From the NCBI GenBank assembly GCA_903925745.1, contig CAIYGQ010000174.1, positions 26,427-90,426 on the forward strand: a stretch of DNA of 64,000 nucleotides, in the 5' to 3' direction. This document shows, one piece after another, positions 28,180-40,560 of the stretch; position 1 is the stretch's first letter; every line of letters starts with the position of its first letter. The position numbers and the translations under genes are program-made. The notes under the pieces were generated by a model, which was not told the DNA's origin, did not search any database, and saw nothing but the letters and a program-made list of their open reading frames with translations. This DNA comes from an uncultured Actinomycetes bacterium. GTDB lineage: Bacteria; Actinomycetota; Acidimicrobiia; Acidimicrobiales; Microtrichaceae.

Positions 28180-28506
28180 TCACGACGCCGGCCCCGAGCC
28201 TGGAGCCCGGGAGATGGATCGCGCTGGAAGGGGAGTGGGGTCGCGACACGGCGGGAGGGGAATCGCGACATCCGGAGAGCGTGATCGCGATCAGGGCGCG
28301 CAGTGGATCCACCGACCATTCGCGGGACCGGATCCACAGGGCCAACCGTGGCGACGGGCCCGGCTGTGGATCCACCGGGATGGTTGTGGACGGCCAGACC
28401 GGGCCAGGACAGGGCTGCGCTAGGTTTCCCACAATCCACAACCACTACTTCTACGACCACCGGTGTCAGACCACATCAACAGCAGTCGTGGGGAAAGCGA
28501 GACAAG

Positions 28507-29598
28507 GTGAAGTTCCGCTGCGAACGTGACGTCCTCGTCGAGGCGCTGACCGCAGCGAGTCGCGCATCGAGTTCGAAGGCACAGCTCCGTGTGCTGTCCG
28601 GATTGCGTCTGGACCTGGTCGGCGACCGTCTCCGGGTGACGGGTTCGGACCTGGAGATCACGATCAGCGTGGAGGTGGAGGTCGCAGGTGGAGGGGACGG
28701 CATCGCCGTGCTGCCGGCCAAGTTGGTCACCGACATCGTGAGGAACCTGGAGCCCGGTGCGGTCGAGGTCGAGACCGGGCCCGAGCGGTCCCGGATCAGC
28801 GGCGGCCGCTCGGAGTTCTCGCTGAACGCCATTCCCCACGACGAATTCCCGAATCCACCCGAGTTGGACGGTGAGGTGGTCACCCTCGCCACGGAACAGC
28901 TCGCTGACGGCCTGCGACAGGTCGTCGGGGCGGCGTCGAACGACGAGTCGCGGCGGGTGCTGACCGGTGTCCTGCTGGCGGCGGAGACCGACGGCCTGCG
29001 GATGGTGTCGACGGACTCCTACCGGCTGGCCTTTCGGGAGTTCCCCGGGACAACCGTGCTCCAGGCCGGCCAGCGCGTGAACGTCCCGTCACGTGCCCTG
29101 CAGGAACTCACCCGGTCACTCGAGTCGGGTGACCAGGTGGAGGTCGTGCTGTCCGACAACATGGTCTCGTTCCGTGTCGGCGGATTCCACCTGTCGTCCT
29201 GGTTGATCAAGGAGGACTTCCCTGACTACGCGAAGCTGATCCCCGGTGACATGCCGAACCAGCTGCGCGTGGATCGACAGGTGCTGCAGGACGCCATCCG
29301 ACGGGTACGTCTGATGGCCAGGAACAACAGCCCGATCCGGCTGGAGATGTCCGAGACGGGTCTCCGGTTGAGCGCCCAGAACCCCGAGGACGGCGAGGCG
29401 TCCGAGGAAGTCGACGCCAAGTACGACGGGGAGTCCCTCACCGTGGCGTTCAACCCCGAGTACCTGATGGACGGCCTCGAGGTGATCGCGGCCGACGAGG
29501 TGGTGCTCCAGACGAGGGACCCGCAGAAGCCGGCGGTGCTCCGCCCCACCGACTCCCAGGACTACCTCTACCTGCTCATGCCGGTCCGGGTGTCCTGA
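28507..29598 (+). CDS. dnaN: DNA polymerase III beta sliding clamp
   Basis: VKFRCERDVLVEALTAASRASSSKAQLRVLSGLRLDL...; ends YLLMPVRVS; GTG 28507. Confidence 0.97.
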   Translation: MKFRCERDVLVEALTAASRASSSKAQLRVLSGLRLDLVGDRLRVTGSDLEITISVEVEVAGGGDGIAVLPAKLVTDIVRNLEPGAVEVETGPERSRISGGRSEFSLNAIPHDEFPNPPELDGEVVTLATEQLADGLRQVVGAASNDESRRVLTGVLLAAETDGLRMVSTDSYRLAFREFPGTTVLQAGQRVNVPSRALQELTRSLESGDQVEVVLSDNMVSFRVGGFHLSSWLIKEDFPDYAKLIPGDMPNQLRVDRQVLQDAIRRVRLMARNNSPIRLEMSETGLRLSAQNPEDGEASEEVDAKYDGESLTVAFNPEYLMDGLEVIAADEVVLQTRDPQKPAVLRPTDSQDYLYLLMPVRVS

Positions 29599-29617
29599 GT
29601 CCGGCCGACCCAGCGGG

Positions 29618-30721
29618 GTGCACGTCCACCGAACCTGGCTCCGGAACTTCCGTTCACACGGGTCCGCCGACCTGACCTGGGACCCCGGTGTCAACCTGAT
29701 CGTGGGTCCGAACGGGTCGGGGAAGACCAACCTGGTCGAGGCGATCGCGTTCCTGTCGACCGGTCGGTCCTTCCGGGGCGCTCCCGTCGACGCGCTCACG
29801 ACCGTCGGATCGGAGGGTTCGACGGTCCGGGCCGAGGTCGACCACGGCGAGCGGCGCCAGCTGGTCGAGATCGATCTCCCGGTGCGGGGCCGGACCCGCA
29901 CTCAGGTGAACCGCCAGCGGGTCTCGAGGCGACGGGACCTGCTGGAGGTCCTGCAGGTGACGGTCTTCGGACCGGACGACCTGGAACTCGTGAAGGGCGG
30001 GCCGGGGGAGCGGCGGAACTTCCTCGACGAGGTGGTCGTCCAGCTGCGCCCGGCGGACGAACTCGTTGTGGCCGACTGGGAGCGGGCCCTGCGGCAGCGG
30101 AACTCGTTCCTCAAGCAGGCCCGAGGCCGGTTGGACGGGGACGCAACGCTCACCCTGGACGTGTGGGACACGAAGGCAGCGGTCGCCGGCGCCGAGGTGC
30201 ACGGCCTTCGACGCCGTCTGGTCGAGCGACTGGAACCCTACGTGGCCACCGCCTACGGGCAGGTGTCCCGGGGACGGGGCGAGGCGAGCGGCGACACGGT
30301 GGAACTGGGACTGATCCCCGGGTGGTCGGGCGATGCGGAACTCGGCGAGGCCCTGCGCCGGGCCCGGGATGACGACCTCCGTCGGGGTGTCACGACGGTG
30401 GGACCGCATCGCGACGACCTCTCGGTCCTGTTGGCCGGGTTGCCCACGAGGACGCACGCATCCCAGGGCGAGCAGCGGTGCGTGGCGCTGGCGCTCCGGC
30501 TGGCGGCCCACCGCCTGGTGACCGAGACTCGGGACCAGGCGCCCGTGCTCGTGCTGGACGACGTGTTCTCGGAGCTCGACGACGACCGGGCGGCGGCCCT
30601 GGTGCATGCGCTGCCGGTGGGACAGACGTTCATCACGTCGGCGACCGGTGCCCCTCCGGGAGTGATTCCGGATCACGTGGTCCGACTGTCCGACGGACAC
30701 GTCGTGGCTGACGACCGGTAG
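29618..30721 (+). CDS. recF: DNA replication/repair protein RecF
   Basis: LRNFRSHGSADLTWDPGVNLIVGPNGSGKTNLVEAIAFLSTGRSFRG...SQGEQRCVALALRLAAHRLV...VLVLDDVFSELDDDR. Confidence 0.97.
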   Translation: MHVHRTWLRNFRSHGSADLTWDPGVNLIVGPNGSGKTNLVEAIAFLSTGRSFRGAPVDALTTVGSEGSTVRAEVDHGERRQLVEIDLPVRGRTRTQVNRQRVSRRRDLLEVLQVTVFGPDDLELVKGGPGERRNFLDEVVVQLRPADELVVADWERALRQRNSFLKQARGRLDGDATLTLDVWDTKAAVAGAEVHGLRRRLVERLEPYVATAYGQVSRGRGEASGDTVELGLIPGWSGDAELGEALRRARDDDLRRGVTTVGPHRDDLSVLLAGLPTRTHASQGEQRCVALALRLAAHRLVTETRDQAPVLVLDDVFSELDDDRAAALVHALPVGQTFITSATGAPPGVIPDHVVRLSDGHVVADDR

Positions 30722-30730
30722 CGTCCGGGC

Positions 30731-31069
30731 GTGGCCATCGAACCCCTGCCGTCGTCGCGTCGACCCGTCCGCTCCGTGGCTGATTCGATCGATCGGGTCC
30801 GCCTGGCGCTCGGTCTGTCGCGGCCCGACACGTTCGCGACGATCGAGGAGCACTGGACCCAACTGGTGGGTTCGCAACTCGCCGAGCTGTGTCGACCCGA
30901 CTCCCTGCGGGGCGGACGTCTGGTGGTGGCGACCGAGGTTCCGGCGGCGGCCGAACGACTCCGGTGGCAGTCGCGCGACCTGGTCGCCGCGATCGCCGAC
31001 CTGTGCGCCGACACCGGCGCGGTCGAACGGGTGGAGGTGCGGGTTCGGGGGGCCGTTCCGGACCCCTGA
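30731..31069 (+). CDS. DUF721 (DciA-like) protein
   Basis: FATIEEHWTQLVGSQLAELCRPDSLRGGRLVVATEVPAAAERLRWQSRDLVAAI; recF-X-gyrB position. Confidence 0.85.
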   Translation: MAIEPLPSSRRPVRSVADSIDRVRLALGLSRPDTFATIEEHWTQLVGSQLAELCRPDSLRGGRLVVATEVPAAAERLRWQSRDLVAAIADLCADTGAVERVEVRVRGAVPDP

Positions 31070-33253
<2,184 letters not shown>

Positions 33254-33333
33254 CCGTCCCGATCGGCGACCGGGACCCACCTTCGAGGGCCGCACCGACC
33301 CGGCGGCCCTCCGAGCACACGACAGGACCCAGC

Positions 33334-35949
33334 ATGAGCGACGACCAGAACGACGGATCCACTCCGGAACCCGAGGAGTCCGTCGACGGACCGGGGGCGG
33401 TCGCGACCACGGACGAGGACCTGCTCGCGGGCTCGATCGAGCCGATCGAGATCCAACAGGAGATGGAGCAGTCCTTCCTGGACTACGCCATGTCGGTCAT
33501 CGTCGCCCGGGCCCTGCCCGATGTCCGGGACGGCCTGAAGCCGGTGCACCGGCGGATCCTGTGGGCGATGCACGAGGGCGGACTCCGCCCCGATCGGAAC
33601 CACCGCAAGTGCGCGACGGTCGTCGGCGACGTCATCGGCAAGTACCACCCCCACGGTGACTCCGCCGTCTACGACGCGCTGGTCCGCATGGGCCAGGACT
33701 TCTCGCTGCGTCACCCGCTCGTCGACCCGCACGGGAACTTCGGTTCGCCCTCGGACCCACCCGCCGCCTACCGCTACACGGAGTGCCGGCTCACCGCGCT
33801 CGCCATGCAGATGCTGGCCGACATCGACGAGGACACCGTCGACTTCGTCCCGAACTTCGACGGCTCGACCGAGGAACCGACGGTCCTGCCCGCCCGGTTC
33901 CCGAACCTGTTGGTCAACGGATCACAGGGCATCGCCGTCGGCATGGCCACCAGCATCCCGCCGCACAACCTGGGCGAGATCGTCGACGCGACGATCCACC
34001 TGATCCAGCACCCCGAGGCGACGACCGACGACCTCATGACCTTCGTGCAGGGACCCGACTTCCCGACGGGAGCCCAGATCATGGGTCGAGCCGGATTGGT
34101 CTCGGCGTTCCGGACCGGGCGGGGATCCATCAAGCTCCGCGCCCGCGCCGAGATCGAGGAGGGCGCCCGGAACGAACGCATCGTCGTCACCGAGGTCCCG
34201 TACCAGACGTCGGTCGAGCAGATCGAGGAGAAGATCGCGGAGCTGGTCAACTCGAAGGTCCTCGACGGCATCCGGGAGCTCCGCAACGAGAGCGCGCGCG
34301 GCCGGACCCGCTTCATCATCGAGTTGAAGCGTGACGCCCCGTCCAACGTGGTGCTGAACAACCTGTACAAGCACACGCCGATGCAGACCTCGTTCCCCGT
34401 GAACATGGTCGCCCTGGTCGACGGTGTGCCCCGGACCCTGACGCTGCGGGACGCGTTGGCGCACTACGTCGAGCACCAGGTCGAGGTCATCCGCCGCCGC
34501 TCGGAGTTCCGTCTCGCCAAGGCCCAGCGACGGGCACACATCGTGGAGGGCTTCCTGAAGGCCCTGGACCTGATCGAGGAGATCATCGCCGCGATCAGGG
34601 CGTCCGAGGACCGGGCGGCCGCCATCACCGCGCTCCAGGCCGAGGCCTTCGGCTTCTCGGAGATCCAGGCCACCGAGATCGTCGACATGCGACTCTCGAC
34701 GCTGACCCGTCTCGGCCGGGAGCGCCTGGAGGAGGAGATGGCGCAGCTCCGGGCGACGATCGCCGAACTCGAGGCGATCCTCGGCGACGAAGCCGTGCTC
34801 CGCGGTGTGATCGTGACCGAACTGCAGGAGGTCCGGGACGAGTTCGCCACCGAGCGGCGCTCGACCCTGGAGATCGACGAGGGCGACCTGGAGATCGAGG
34901 ACCTGATCGACGACGAGGAGGTCGTCGTGGTCATGACCTCGCGTGGCTACATCAAGACCGTGGCGGCCGATGCGTTCCGGGCCCAGAGTCGGGGCGGTGT
35001 CGGTGTGGCGGGAGCCCGCCTGAAGGACGAGGACTACGTCACCGACCTGATCCACACCTCGGCGCACGCCTTCCTGTTGTTCTTCTCGAACCGGGGTCGC
35101 GTCTACCGGCTCAAGGCCCACCGGATCCCCATGAAGGACCGGACCGCCCAGGGGATCGCGCTGGTCAACCTGTTGCAGCTGGCTCCCGGTGAGGTGATCC
35201 AGACGGTCATCGACACCCGCGACTACGAGACCAACCGGTACCTGTTGTTCGTGACGCGGACCGGCACCGTGAAGAAGACACGCTTCACGGCCTACGACTC
35301 GTCGCTGCGGAGTGGGCTGATCGCCATCGCCCTCCGTGACGACGACGAGTTGGTGCGCGTGATCCCGACCTCGGGTTCGTCCGACATCGTCCTGGTGTCG
35401 GCCTCGGGCAAGGGGATCCGATTCGCCGAGGCCGACGTGCGGGAGATGGGCCGGGCGACGACCGGCGTGCGGGGCATGCGGCTGGTCGGTGCGGACCGGG
35501 TGGTCGGGGCCGACGCCGTCACGCCGGGACAGACGATCCTGACCGTCACCGACGGTGGGTTCGGCAAGCGCACCCCGGTCGATGCGCTGTCTCGCCAGGG
35601 CCGCGGGGGTCAGGGGATGCGGGTCCATCGGATCCGGGAGGAGCGTGGCACTGTGCTCACCGGGCTGTTGGTCGAGGACGACGACCACCTGCTGCTCATC
35701 AGCGACGGGGGTGTCATCATCCGGACCTCGGCCTCGGAGATCTCGGTGCAGGGTCGTGACGCCACCGGAGTCCGGGTGATGAGCGTGGGCGAGGGCCGGG
35801 TGGCGGCGGTGGCCCGGGTTCCGGCCGGCGAGGACCCCGACGAAGGGGACCCTGACGATGCCGGCCCCGATGCAGGGCACCCGGCCGGGCAGGAACCGTC
35901 CGGCGGCCCGTCCGGCGGTGCCGATGGTGGTGACGGCACGCCGGAGTGA
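33334..35949 (+). CDS. gyrA: DNA gyrase subunit A
   Basis: [36 protein letters not shown]...[16 protein letters not shown]. Confidence 0.98.
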   Translation: MSDDQNDGSTPEPEESVDGPGAVATTDEDLLAGSIEPIEIQQEMEQSFLDYAMSVIVARALPDVRDGLKPVHRRILWAMHEGGLRPDRNHRKCATVVGDVIGKYHPHGDSAVYDALVRMGQDFSLRHPLVDPHGNFGSPSDPPAAYRYTECRLTALAMQMLADIDEDTVDFVPNFDGSTEEPTVLPARFPNLLVNGSQGIAVGMATSIPPHNLGEIVDATIHLIQHPEATTDDLMTFVQGPDFPTGAQIMGRAGLVSAFRTGRGSIKLRARAEIEEGARNERIVVTEVPYQTSVEQIEEKIAELVNSKVLDGIRELRNESARGRTRFIIELKRDAPSNVVLNNLYKHTPMQTSFPVNMVALVDGVPRTLTLRDALAHYVEHQVEVIRRRSEFRLAKAQRRAHIVEGFLKALDLIEEIIAAIRASEDRAAAITALQAEAFGFSEIQATEIVDMRLSTLTRLGRERLEEEMAQLRATIAELEAILGDEAVLRGVIVTELQEVRDEFATERRSTLEIDEGDLEIEDLIDDEEVVVVMTSRGYIKTVAADAFRAQSRGGVGVAGARLKDEDYVTDLIHTSAHAFLLFFSNRGRVYRLKAHRIPMKDRTAQGIALVNLLQLAPGEVIQTVIDTRDYETNRYLLFVTRTGTVKKTRFTAYDSSLRSGLIAIALRDDDELVRVIPTSGSSDIVLVSASGKGIRFAEADVREMGRATTGVRGMRLVGADRVVGADAVTPGQTILTVTDGGFGKRTPVDALSRQGRGGQGMRVHRIREERGTVLTGLLVEDDDHLLLISDGGVIIRTSASEISVQGRDATGVRVMSVGEGRVAAVARVPAGEDPDEGDPDDAGPDAGHPAGQEPSGGPSGGADGGDGTPE

Positions 35950-36298
35950 GCGCGGCTCGGTGGGCGTGGCCGCGCTCGTCGTGGGCGTGGCGCTCTGCGC
36001 CGCGTTCGGAGCGGCTCTCGCCGCGGCCGGAGGACCGCTCCGCTCCGCGGCCCGAATGGAGTCGGTCGCCGACCTGGTGGCCACGGCCGCCGTCGCCGGA
36101 GGGCCCGACGGGGCGGACCGCGTGGCCCGACGCAACGGTGTGCGCCTGGTGGACCTCAGGACCGAGGCCGGAGGTCTCGTCACGGTGGTCGTCGACTCGG
36201 GTTCCCGCTCAGCGTCCGCGTCGGCCCGGCCCGCGTGGCCGCCGCCCGAGCCCGGGTCGCGTGCCGGGGCCGGGGGTTCACTAGGCTCGACCGGGTGA
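35924..36298 (+). CDS. TadE/TadG-like small secreted or membrane protein (Rv3654c-like)
   Basis: [88 protein letters not shown]. Confidence 0.6.
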   Translation: MVVTARRSERGSVGVAALVVGVALCAAFGAALAAAGGPLRSAARMESVADLVATAAVAGGPDGADRVARRNGVRLVDLRTEAGGLVTVVVDSGSRSASASARPAWPPPEPGSRAGAGGSLGSTG

Positions 36299-37065
36299 GC
36301 CCCTCCTCGACCCCCGGGTCCTCCCCTGATCCGTCCCGTTCATCCGGGCCGACGGGTGGTCGAACCGGACCCCCGCCCTCGGGGTCCTCCTCGGTCGGAT
36401 CGTCGGGGACGACGCCGAGGTCGGCTCCCAAGGCCTCGCCGAAACCCGATTCGACGGCCGCCCCGAAGTCGGCACCGAAGTCGGCACCGGCCGATGCCCC
36501 CGGCTTCGGCGAACGTGGTCGATCCGGCACGGCCCCGGCCGGATCGTCGCCGACGACGCGTCAGGCGCCGGCGCGATCGTCCGGGTCGACGACGGCGGCG
36601 CCCACGCCCCGGCCCGCGGTCACACCGACGCCGGCGGCGGCCACTCCCGTGGAGACCGTGGACGCCCGTCGGGTGATGGGGTACCGCCGCCAGCGCTTCG
36701 AGGCCCGCAAGGTCCGGCGCCTGGTGCGCCACATCGACCCGTGGTCGGCCCTCAAGCTGGCCGTGCTGATCGCCCTGTCGTTGTGGCTCATCACGATGAT
36801 CGCGTCGGTCATCCTGTGGACCGTGGCCCGCAACGCCGGCACGGTGGCGAGCGTCGAGGAGTTCGTGAACTCCACGTTCTCGTTGCAGGACTGGAAGCTC
36901 GACGGCGAGTTCCTGTTCCGGCAGTTCTCGTTGGTGAGCCTGCTCGGGTACCTGGGCGTCGCCGGAGCGATCGTCGTCTCGACGCTCGTGTTCAACCTGA
37001 TCAGCGACATCATCGGCGGCGTCTGGATCTCGGTGATCGAGGAGGAGACCGCCCGACCGATGTGA
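36295..37065 (+). CDS. DUF3566 transmembrane protein with Pro/Ser/Ala-rich N-terminus
   Basis: RRLVRHIDPWSALKLAVLIALSLWLITMIASVILWTVARNAGTVASVEEFVNSTF...LVFNLISDIIGGVWISVIEEE; GTG at 36295. Confidence 0.9.
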   Translation: MSPSSTPGSSPDPSRSSGPTGGRTGPPPSGSSSVGSSGTTPRSAPKASPKPDSTAAPKSAPKSAPADAPGFGERGRSGTAPAGSSPTTRQAPARSSGSTTAAPTPRPAVTPTPAAATPVETVDARRVMGYRRQRFEARKVRRLVRHIDPWSALKLAVLIALSLWLITMIASVILWTVARNAGTVASVEEFVNSTFSLQDWKLDGEFLFRQFSLVSLLGYLGVAGAIVVSTLVFNLISDIIGGVWISVIEEETARPM

Positions 37066-37151
37066 GCGGGCGGTCCGGGCGGGCACCCGGCCGCTTTCGG
37101 CCCACGATGGATGGTCGGTTACGCTGACCGACCGTCGCCGGGCGACGATCC

Positions 37152-37225
<74 letters not shown>

Positions 37226-37284
37226 CGGAACCACCGGCCCACTCCGGGGCCGTGTCCGGCCAGAACCGCCGGGGAGGCGTTGCG

Positions 37285-37422
37285 GTGCGCGGAGTCCGAC
37301 GAGCGATCCTGGCCGTGTGCTTCGGCGTCGCCGGCGCCATCCTCGTCCGCCTGGCCGGGGCCTCACCGACTGCGCCGGAGCAGGGCGGCTGGCGGGAGCT
37401 GCGCGGCGAGGAACTCCGGTGA
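37285..37422 (+). CDS. Small (45 aa) membrane ORF overlapping the next gene
   Basis: VRGVRRAILAVCFGVAGAILVRLAGASPTAPEQGGWRELRGEELR*, GTG start, GTGA overlap with 37419. Confidence 0.5.
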   Translation: MRGVRRAILAVCFGVAGAILVRLAGASPTAPEQGGWRELRGEELR

Positions 37423-38498
37423 CGCCCGGCTCGACCGGGGCTCCCGCCGCCGTCGTCGTCGGCGCCGGCACGGTCGGCGTCAGGTGCGCGCGCGAGCTGC
37501 TCGGATCCGGCCCGGACGGCCGCCCGAGCGTCGGCGCGCTCACCGTGGTCACCCGGCGGACCGATCGGCGGGGCACCCTGGCCGCAGCCTTCGGGTCCGA
37601 GGCGTCGGTGGCGGTCGACTCCGGTGGTGGCCTCGCCGACCTGGTCCGCGGCGCGGACGTCGTCGTCGTGACCCGGGCCGCCGGCGAGCAACTCGACGTC
37701 GCCCGGGCGGCGCTGGACGGTGGGGCGCACGTGGTCACGACGAGCGACGATCCGGATGAGGTGCGGGGACTGCTCGACCTGCGTGAACGCGCCCGGGCGT
37801 CCGATCGCAGCGTCGTCGTCGGTGCCGCCATGGCACCCGGTCTCAGCTGCCTGCTGGTCCGCCACGCCGCGGCCCTGCTCGACGAGGTCGACGAGGTGCA
37901 CGTGGCCCGGGCTGGAGCGGGTGGACCTGCGTGTGCCCGTCAGCGACGTCGGGCGCTGCGCGGCCCCGCGGTCGAGTGGCGTGACGGTGAGTGGGTCGAG
38001 CGGCCGGGCTTCAGCGGCCGCGAACTCGTCTGGTTCCCGGATCCGACCGGGGGCAGCGACTGCTACCGGGCCGGCCTGGCCGACCCGCTGCTCGTCGCCG
38101 ATGCGATGCCCCACCTGCGCCGGGTGTCGGCCCGGTTGGCGGCCTCACGGGTCGACCGGTTGACCGTGGCGCTGCCCATGCTCATCGGACCTCCGGTCGA
38201 GGGTGGGCCGGGAGCGATCCGGGTCGAGGTCCGCGGCTCCAGGCGCGGGGAACGTCACGACGTCGTCTACGGAGCGTTCGACCGTCCGTCGGTCGCGGCC
38301 GGAGCGACCGCCGCCGTGGTGGCCGTCGCCGCAGGGCGGGGATCCCTGCCGCCGGGCGCCTACGGGCTGGCGCGGCTCGATGCACCCCGGGGCTTCCTGC
38401 AGGAACTCGCCCGCCGCGGCGTCCGGGCCGCCACGTTCGAGGGGAGCCGGGAGTTCGGCGTGCTCGACACCGGATCTTCGGAGGATGCGAACGCTTGA
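37419..38498 (+). CDS. Saccharopine dehydrogenase-like NAD(P)-binding protein
   Basis: AAVVVGAGTVGVRCARELLGSG...GADVVVVTRAAGEQLDVARAALDGGAHVVTTSDDPDEVRGLL; GTG 37419. Confidence 0.65.
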   Translation: MTPGSTGAPAAVVVGAGTVGVRCARELLGSGPDGRPSVGALTVVTRRTDRRGTLAAAFGSEASVAVDSGGGLADLVRGADVVVVTRAAGEQLDVARAALDGGAHVVTTSDDPDEVRGLLDLRERARASDRSVVVGAAMAPGLSCLLVRHAAALLDEVDEVHVARAGAGGPACARQRRRALRGPAVEWRDGEWVERPGFSGRELVWFPDPTGGSDCYRAGLADPLLVADAMPHLRRVSARLAASRVDRLTVALPMLIGPPVEGGPGAIRVEVRGSRRGERHDVVYGAFDRPSVAAGATAAVVAVAAGRGSLPPGAYGLARLDAPRGFLQELARRGVRAATFEGSREFGVLDTGSSEDANA

Positions 38499-38570
38499 AG
38501 TGGTGATTCGGCTGGTTCCCGGCACTCAGGGTGGGATCTCGGCGTATCCGGAAAAATCTTCGCGAAATCG

Positions 38571-38600
38571 CTCAAGTGGTGACCCCCCTCGTGCCGATGA
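38571..38600 (+). promoter_or_regulatory. Candidate sigma28/FliA-type promoter (ctcaag-N16-gccgatga)
   Basis: ctcaagtggtgacccccctcgtgccgatga upstream of the sigma factor gene. Confidence 0.5.
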
Positions 38601-38704
38601 CCCTCTGTCGTGGCGATCGAGCCCGACGCAGCGCATCGTGGGACGGGGCACCGGGTGGTGCACCGCCAGTGGTGCCGGACGTGACGGACGAGGGGCGGGA
38701 ACCA

Positions 38705-39652
38705 GTGAGCACCGAGGGCGGCGGCGTCGACGACTGGCTGAGCGAACGGCAGGCGACGCGGCGCGCGAGCCGCGACGGTCGACGGAGGCGGGCGGACATC
38801 CAGGCCGAACTCGTCACCGAGCACCTGGACCTGGTCGACCAGGTCGTCAACCAGGTCGCCTCCCGGTTCCCCCGTCACGTCGACCGTGAGGACCTCGCCA
38901 GGGCCGGGACGGTCGGCCTGGTGGAGGCGGCCCGACGCTACGACCCGGATCGAGCGATCCCCTTCCCGCGGTTCGCGGCCCGTCGGATCCGCGGCGCGAT
39001 CCTGGATGCCGTCCGCTCCGCCGACTGGGCGCCCCGGTCGGTACGGGTCCGGGCCCGGGCCGTCGAGCGGGCCGAGTCCGAGCTCGCCGACCGGTTGCAC
39101 CGGCACCCGACGACCCGGGAGACGGCCGCCCACCTGGGAGTGCCCGAGCGGGAGGTGGACCTGGTGCGTGAGCGGGTCGTCCGCGCCGCGCTCCTGGGCC
39201 TGGACGTTCCCCTGACGGGTGAGGACGGACCAGTCACCATCGGCGAGACGGTGCCCGATGGTTCCGCCACCGGTCCGTGCGACGAACTGGAACGGCGAGA
39301 GCTGCACGCGTACGTCCGCCACGCCGTCGCACACCTGCCCGAGCGCCACCGTGAGGTCGTGATCGGCTACTTCGTCCAGCAGCGTTCCTCCGAGGACATC
39401 GCCCGGACCCTCGGTGTCACGGTGTCCCGGGTCTCCCAGCTGCGGAGCGAGGCACTCGCCGCCATGCGCCGCGGGATCGAGGCCCAGTTCGTCGACCTCG
39501 ACGAGTTGTCGGCACCGGCGACGCTCGTCGAGCGTCGCCGGGCGGCGTACGCCGATGCCATCGGACGTGCCGCCTCGTGCCCGGAGCGCATCGCCGACCC
39601 GGGCGACCCCGTCACCGACGAGCAGTTCCTGGCGATCGTCGCCGCGCTCTGA
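38705..39652 (+). CDS. FliA/WhiG-type RNA polymerase sigma factor
   Basis: HLDLVDQVVNQVASRFPRHVDREDLARAGTVGLVEAARRYDPDRAIPFPRFAARRIRGAILDAVRSADWAPRSVR...HLPERHREVVIGYFVQQRSSEDIARTLGVTVSRVSQLRSEAL. Confidence 0.9.
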   Translation: MSTEGGGVDDWLSERQATRRASRDGRRRRADIQAELVTEHLDLVDQVVNQVASRFPRHVDREDLARAGTVGLVEAARRYDPDRAIPFPRFAARRIRGAILDAVRSADWAPRSVRVRARAVERAESELADRLHRHPTTRETAAHLGVPEREVDLVRERVVRAALLGLDVPLTGEDGPVTIGETVPDGSATGPCDELERRELHAYVRHAVAHLPERHREVVIGYFVQQRSSEDIARTLGVTVSRVSQLRSEALAAMRRGIEAQFVDLDELSAPATLVERRRAAYADAIGRAASCPERIADPGDPVTDEQFLAIVAAL

Positions 39653-39672
39653 GTCGGGCTCACCAGCGCTGC

Positions 39673-40497
39673 TCAGCCGTGGAGCAGCCGCAGCACCTCG
39701 TCGTGGATGACGCCGTTGGTCGCGACCGCGGAGTACGCGTACTCGGGGTGGTCGATGCTGCGCTCACCGGCCGGACCCCCTGACAGCGATGTGATGGTGC
39801 CCCCCGCCTCGGGCAGGAGCACCAGGAGCGGGGCGATGTCCCACCAGGCCAGGGCCGGATCGCACATGGCGTCGATGCGGCCCGAGGCCACGAGCGCGTA
39901 GCCATAGGCGTCCCCCCACGTCCGGACCTCCACGCCGGCGGACCGCATCCGGGCGAACCGCTCAGGTGACCAACCGTCGAAGCTGGTGCAGGACAGGTGC
40001 GCCCCGTCCAGTGCCCGGGTGTCCGAGACGCGGCACGGAACACCGTTGGCGAAGCATCCCAGTCCACGTCCGGCGGCGACCGTCTCGCCGAGCGCCGGCA
40101 GGTTGACGATGCCGATGGCAGGGCCGTCGGCATCCTCCAGGTACAGGAGGTTCGAGAAGGTCCCGACGCCCCGGCTGAACGGACGCGTCCCGTCGATCGG
40201 GTCGATGACCCAGGTGCGTCCCGACGTCCCGATGTGGTCGTCGTGCTCCTCGCCGCGCACGGTGTCGTCGGGGTACGCGGTCGTGATCAACTCACGGAGC
40301 AGGTGCTCGGCGGCCTTGTCGGCCGCGGTCACGGGCGACCCGTCGTGCTTGTGGTCCACGTCGAGTTCGGGGTGGTTGAACCACTCGAGTGTGAGCTCAC
40401 CCGCCTGACGGGCCCACCCGACGGCCTGGTCCAGGAGCTGGGAGTCGACCGGGGGTGCGTCGTCCCCGGTCCCGTCGTCGGTCACGTGGTGGGTCAC
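39673..40497 (-). CDS. Inositol monophosphatase family (histidinol-phosphatase-like)
   Basis: SPVTAADKAAEHLLRELI...VRGEEHDDHIGTSGRTWVIDPIDGTRPFSRGVGTFSNLLYL...WWDIAPLLVLLPEAGG. Confidence 0.88.
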   Translation of the reverse strand: MTHHVTDDGTGDDAPPVDSQLLDQAVGWARQAGELTLEWFNHPELDVDHKHDGSPVTAADKAAEHLLRELITTAYPDDTVRGEEHDDHIGTSGRTWVIDPIDGTRPFSRGVGTFSNLLYLEDADGPAIGIVNLPALGETVAAGRGLGCFANGVPCRVSDTRALDGAHLSCTSFDGWSPERFARMRSAGVEVRTWGDAYGYALVASGRIDAMCDPALAWWDIAPLLVLLPEAGGTITSLSGGPAGERSIDHPEYAYSAVATNGVIHDEVLRLLHG

Positions 40498-40560
40498 GAG
40501 GCCAGTCTGTCGGTCACGGGGTGGGGAGACCACTCCGGTCCGATGGGGTCGTGGGGGAGC

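Noticed and set aside
33640-33700. Possible fluoroquinolone-resistance substitutions in GyrA QRDR
   Set aside because: [15 protein letters not shown] keeps Ser and Asp at the usual resistance positions, so it looks wild type.
33922-36183. 753-aa minus-strand ORF antisense to gyrA
   Set aside because: Low-complexity R/D/G/H composition typical of antisense frames; gyrA is unambiguous.
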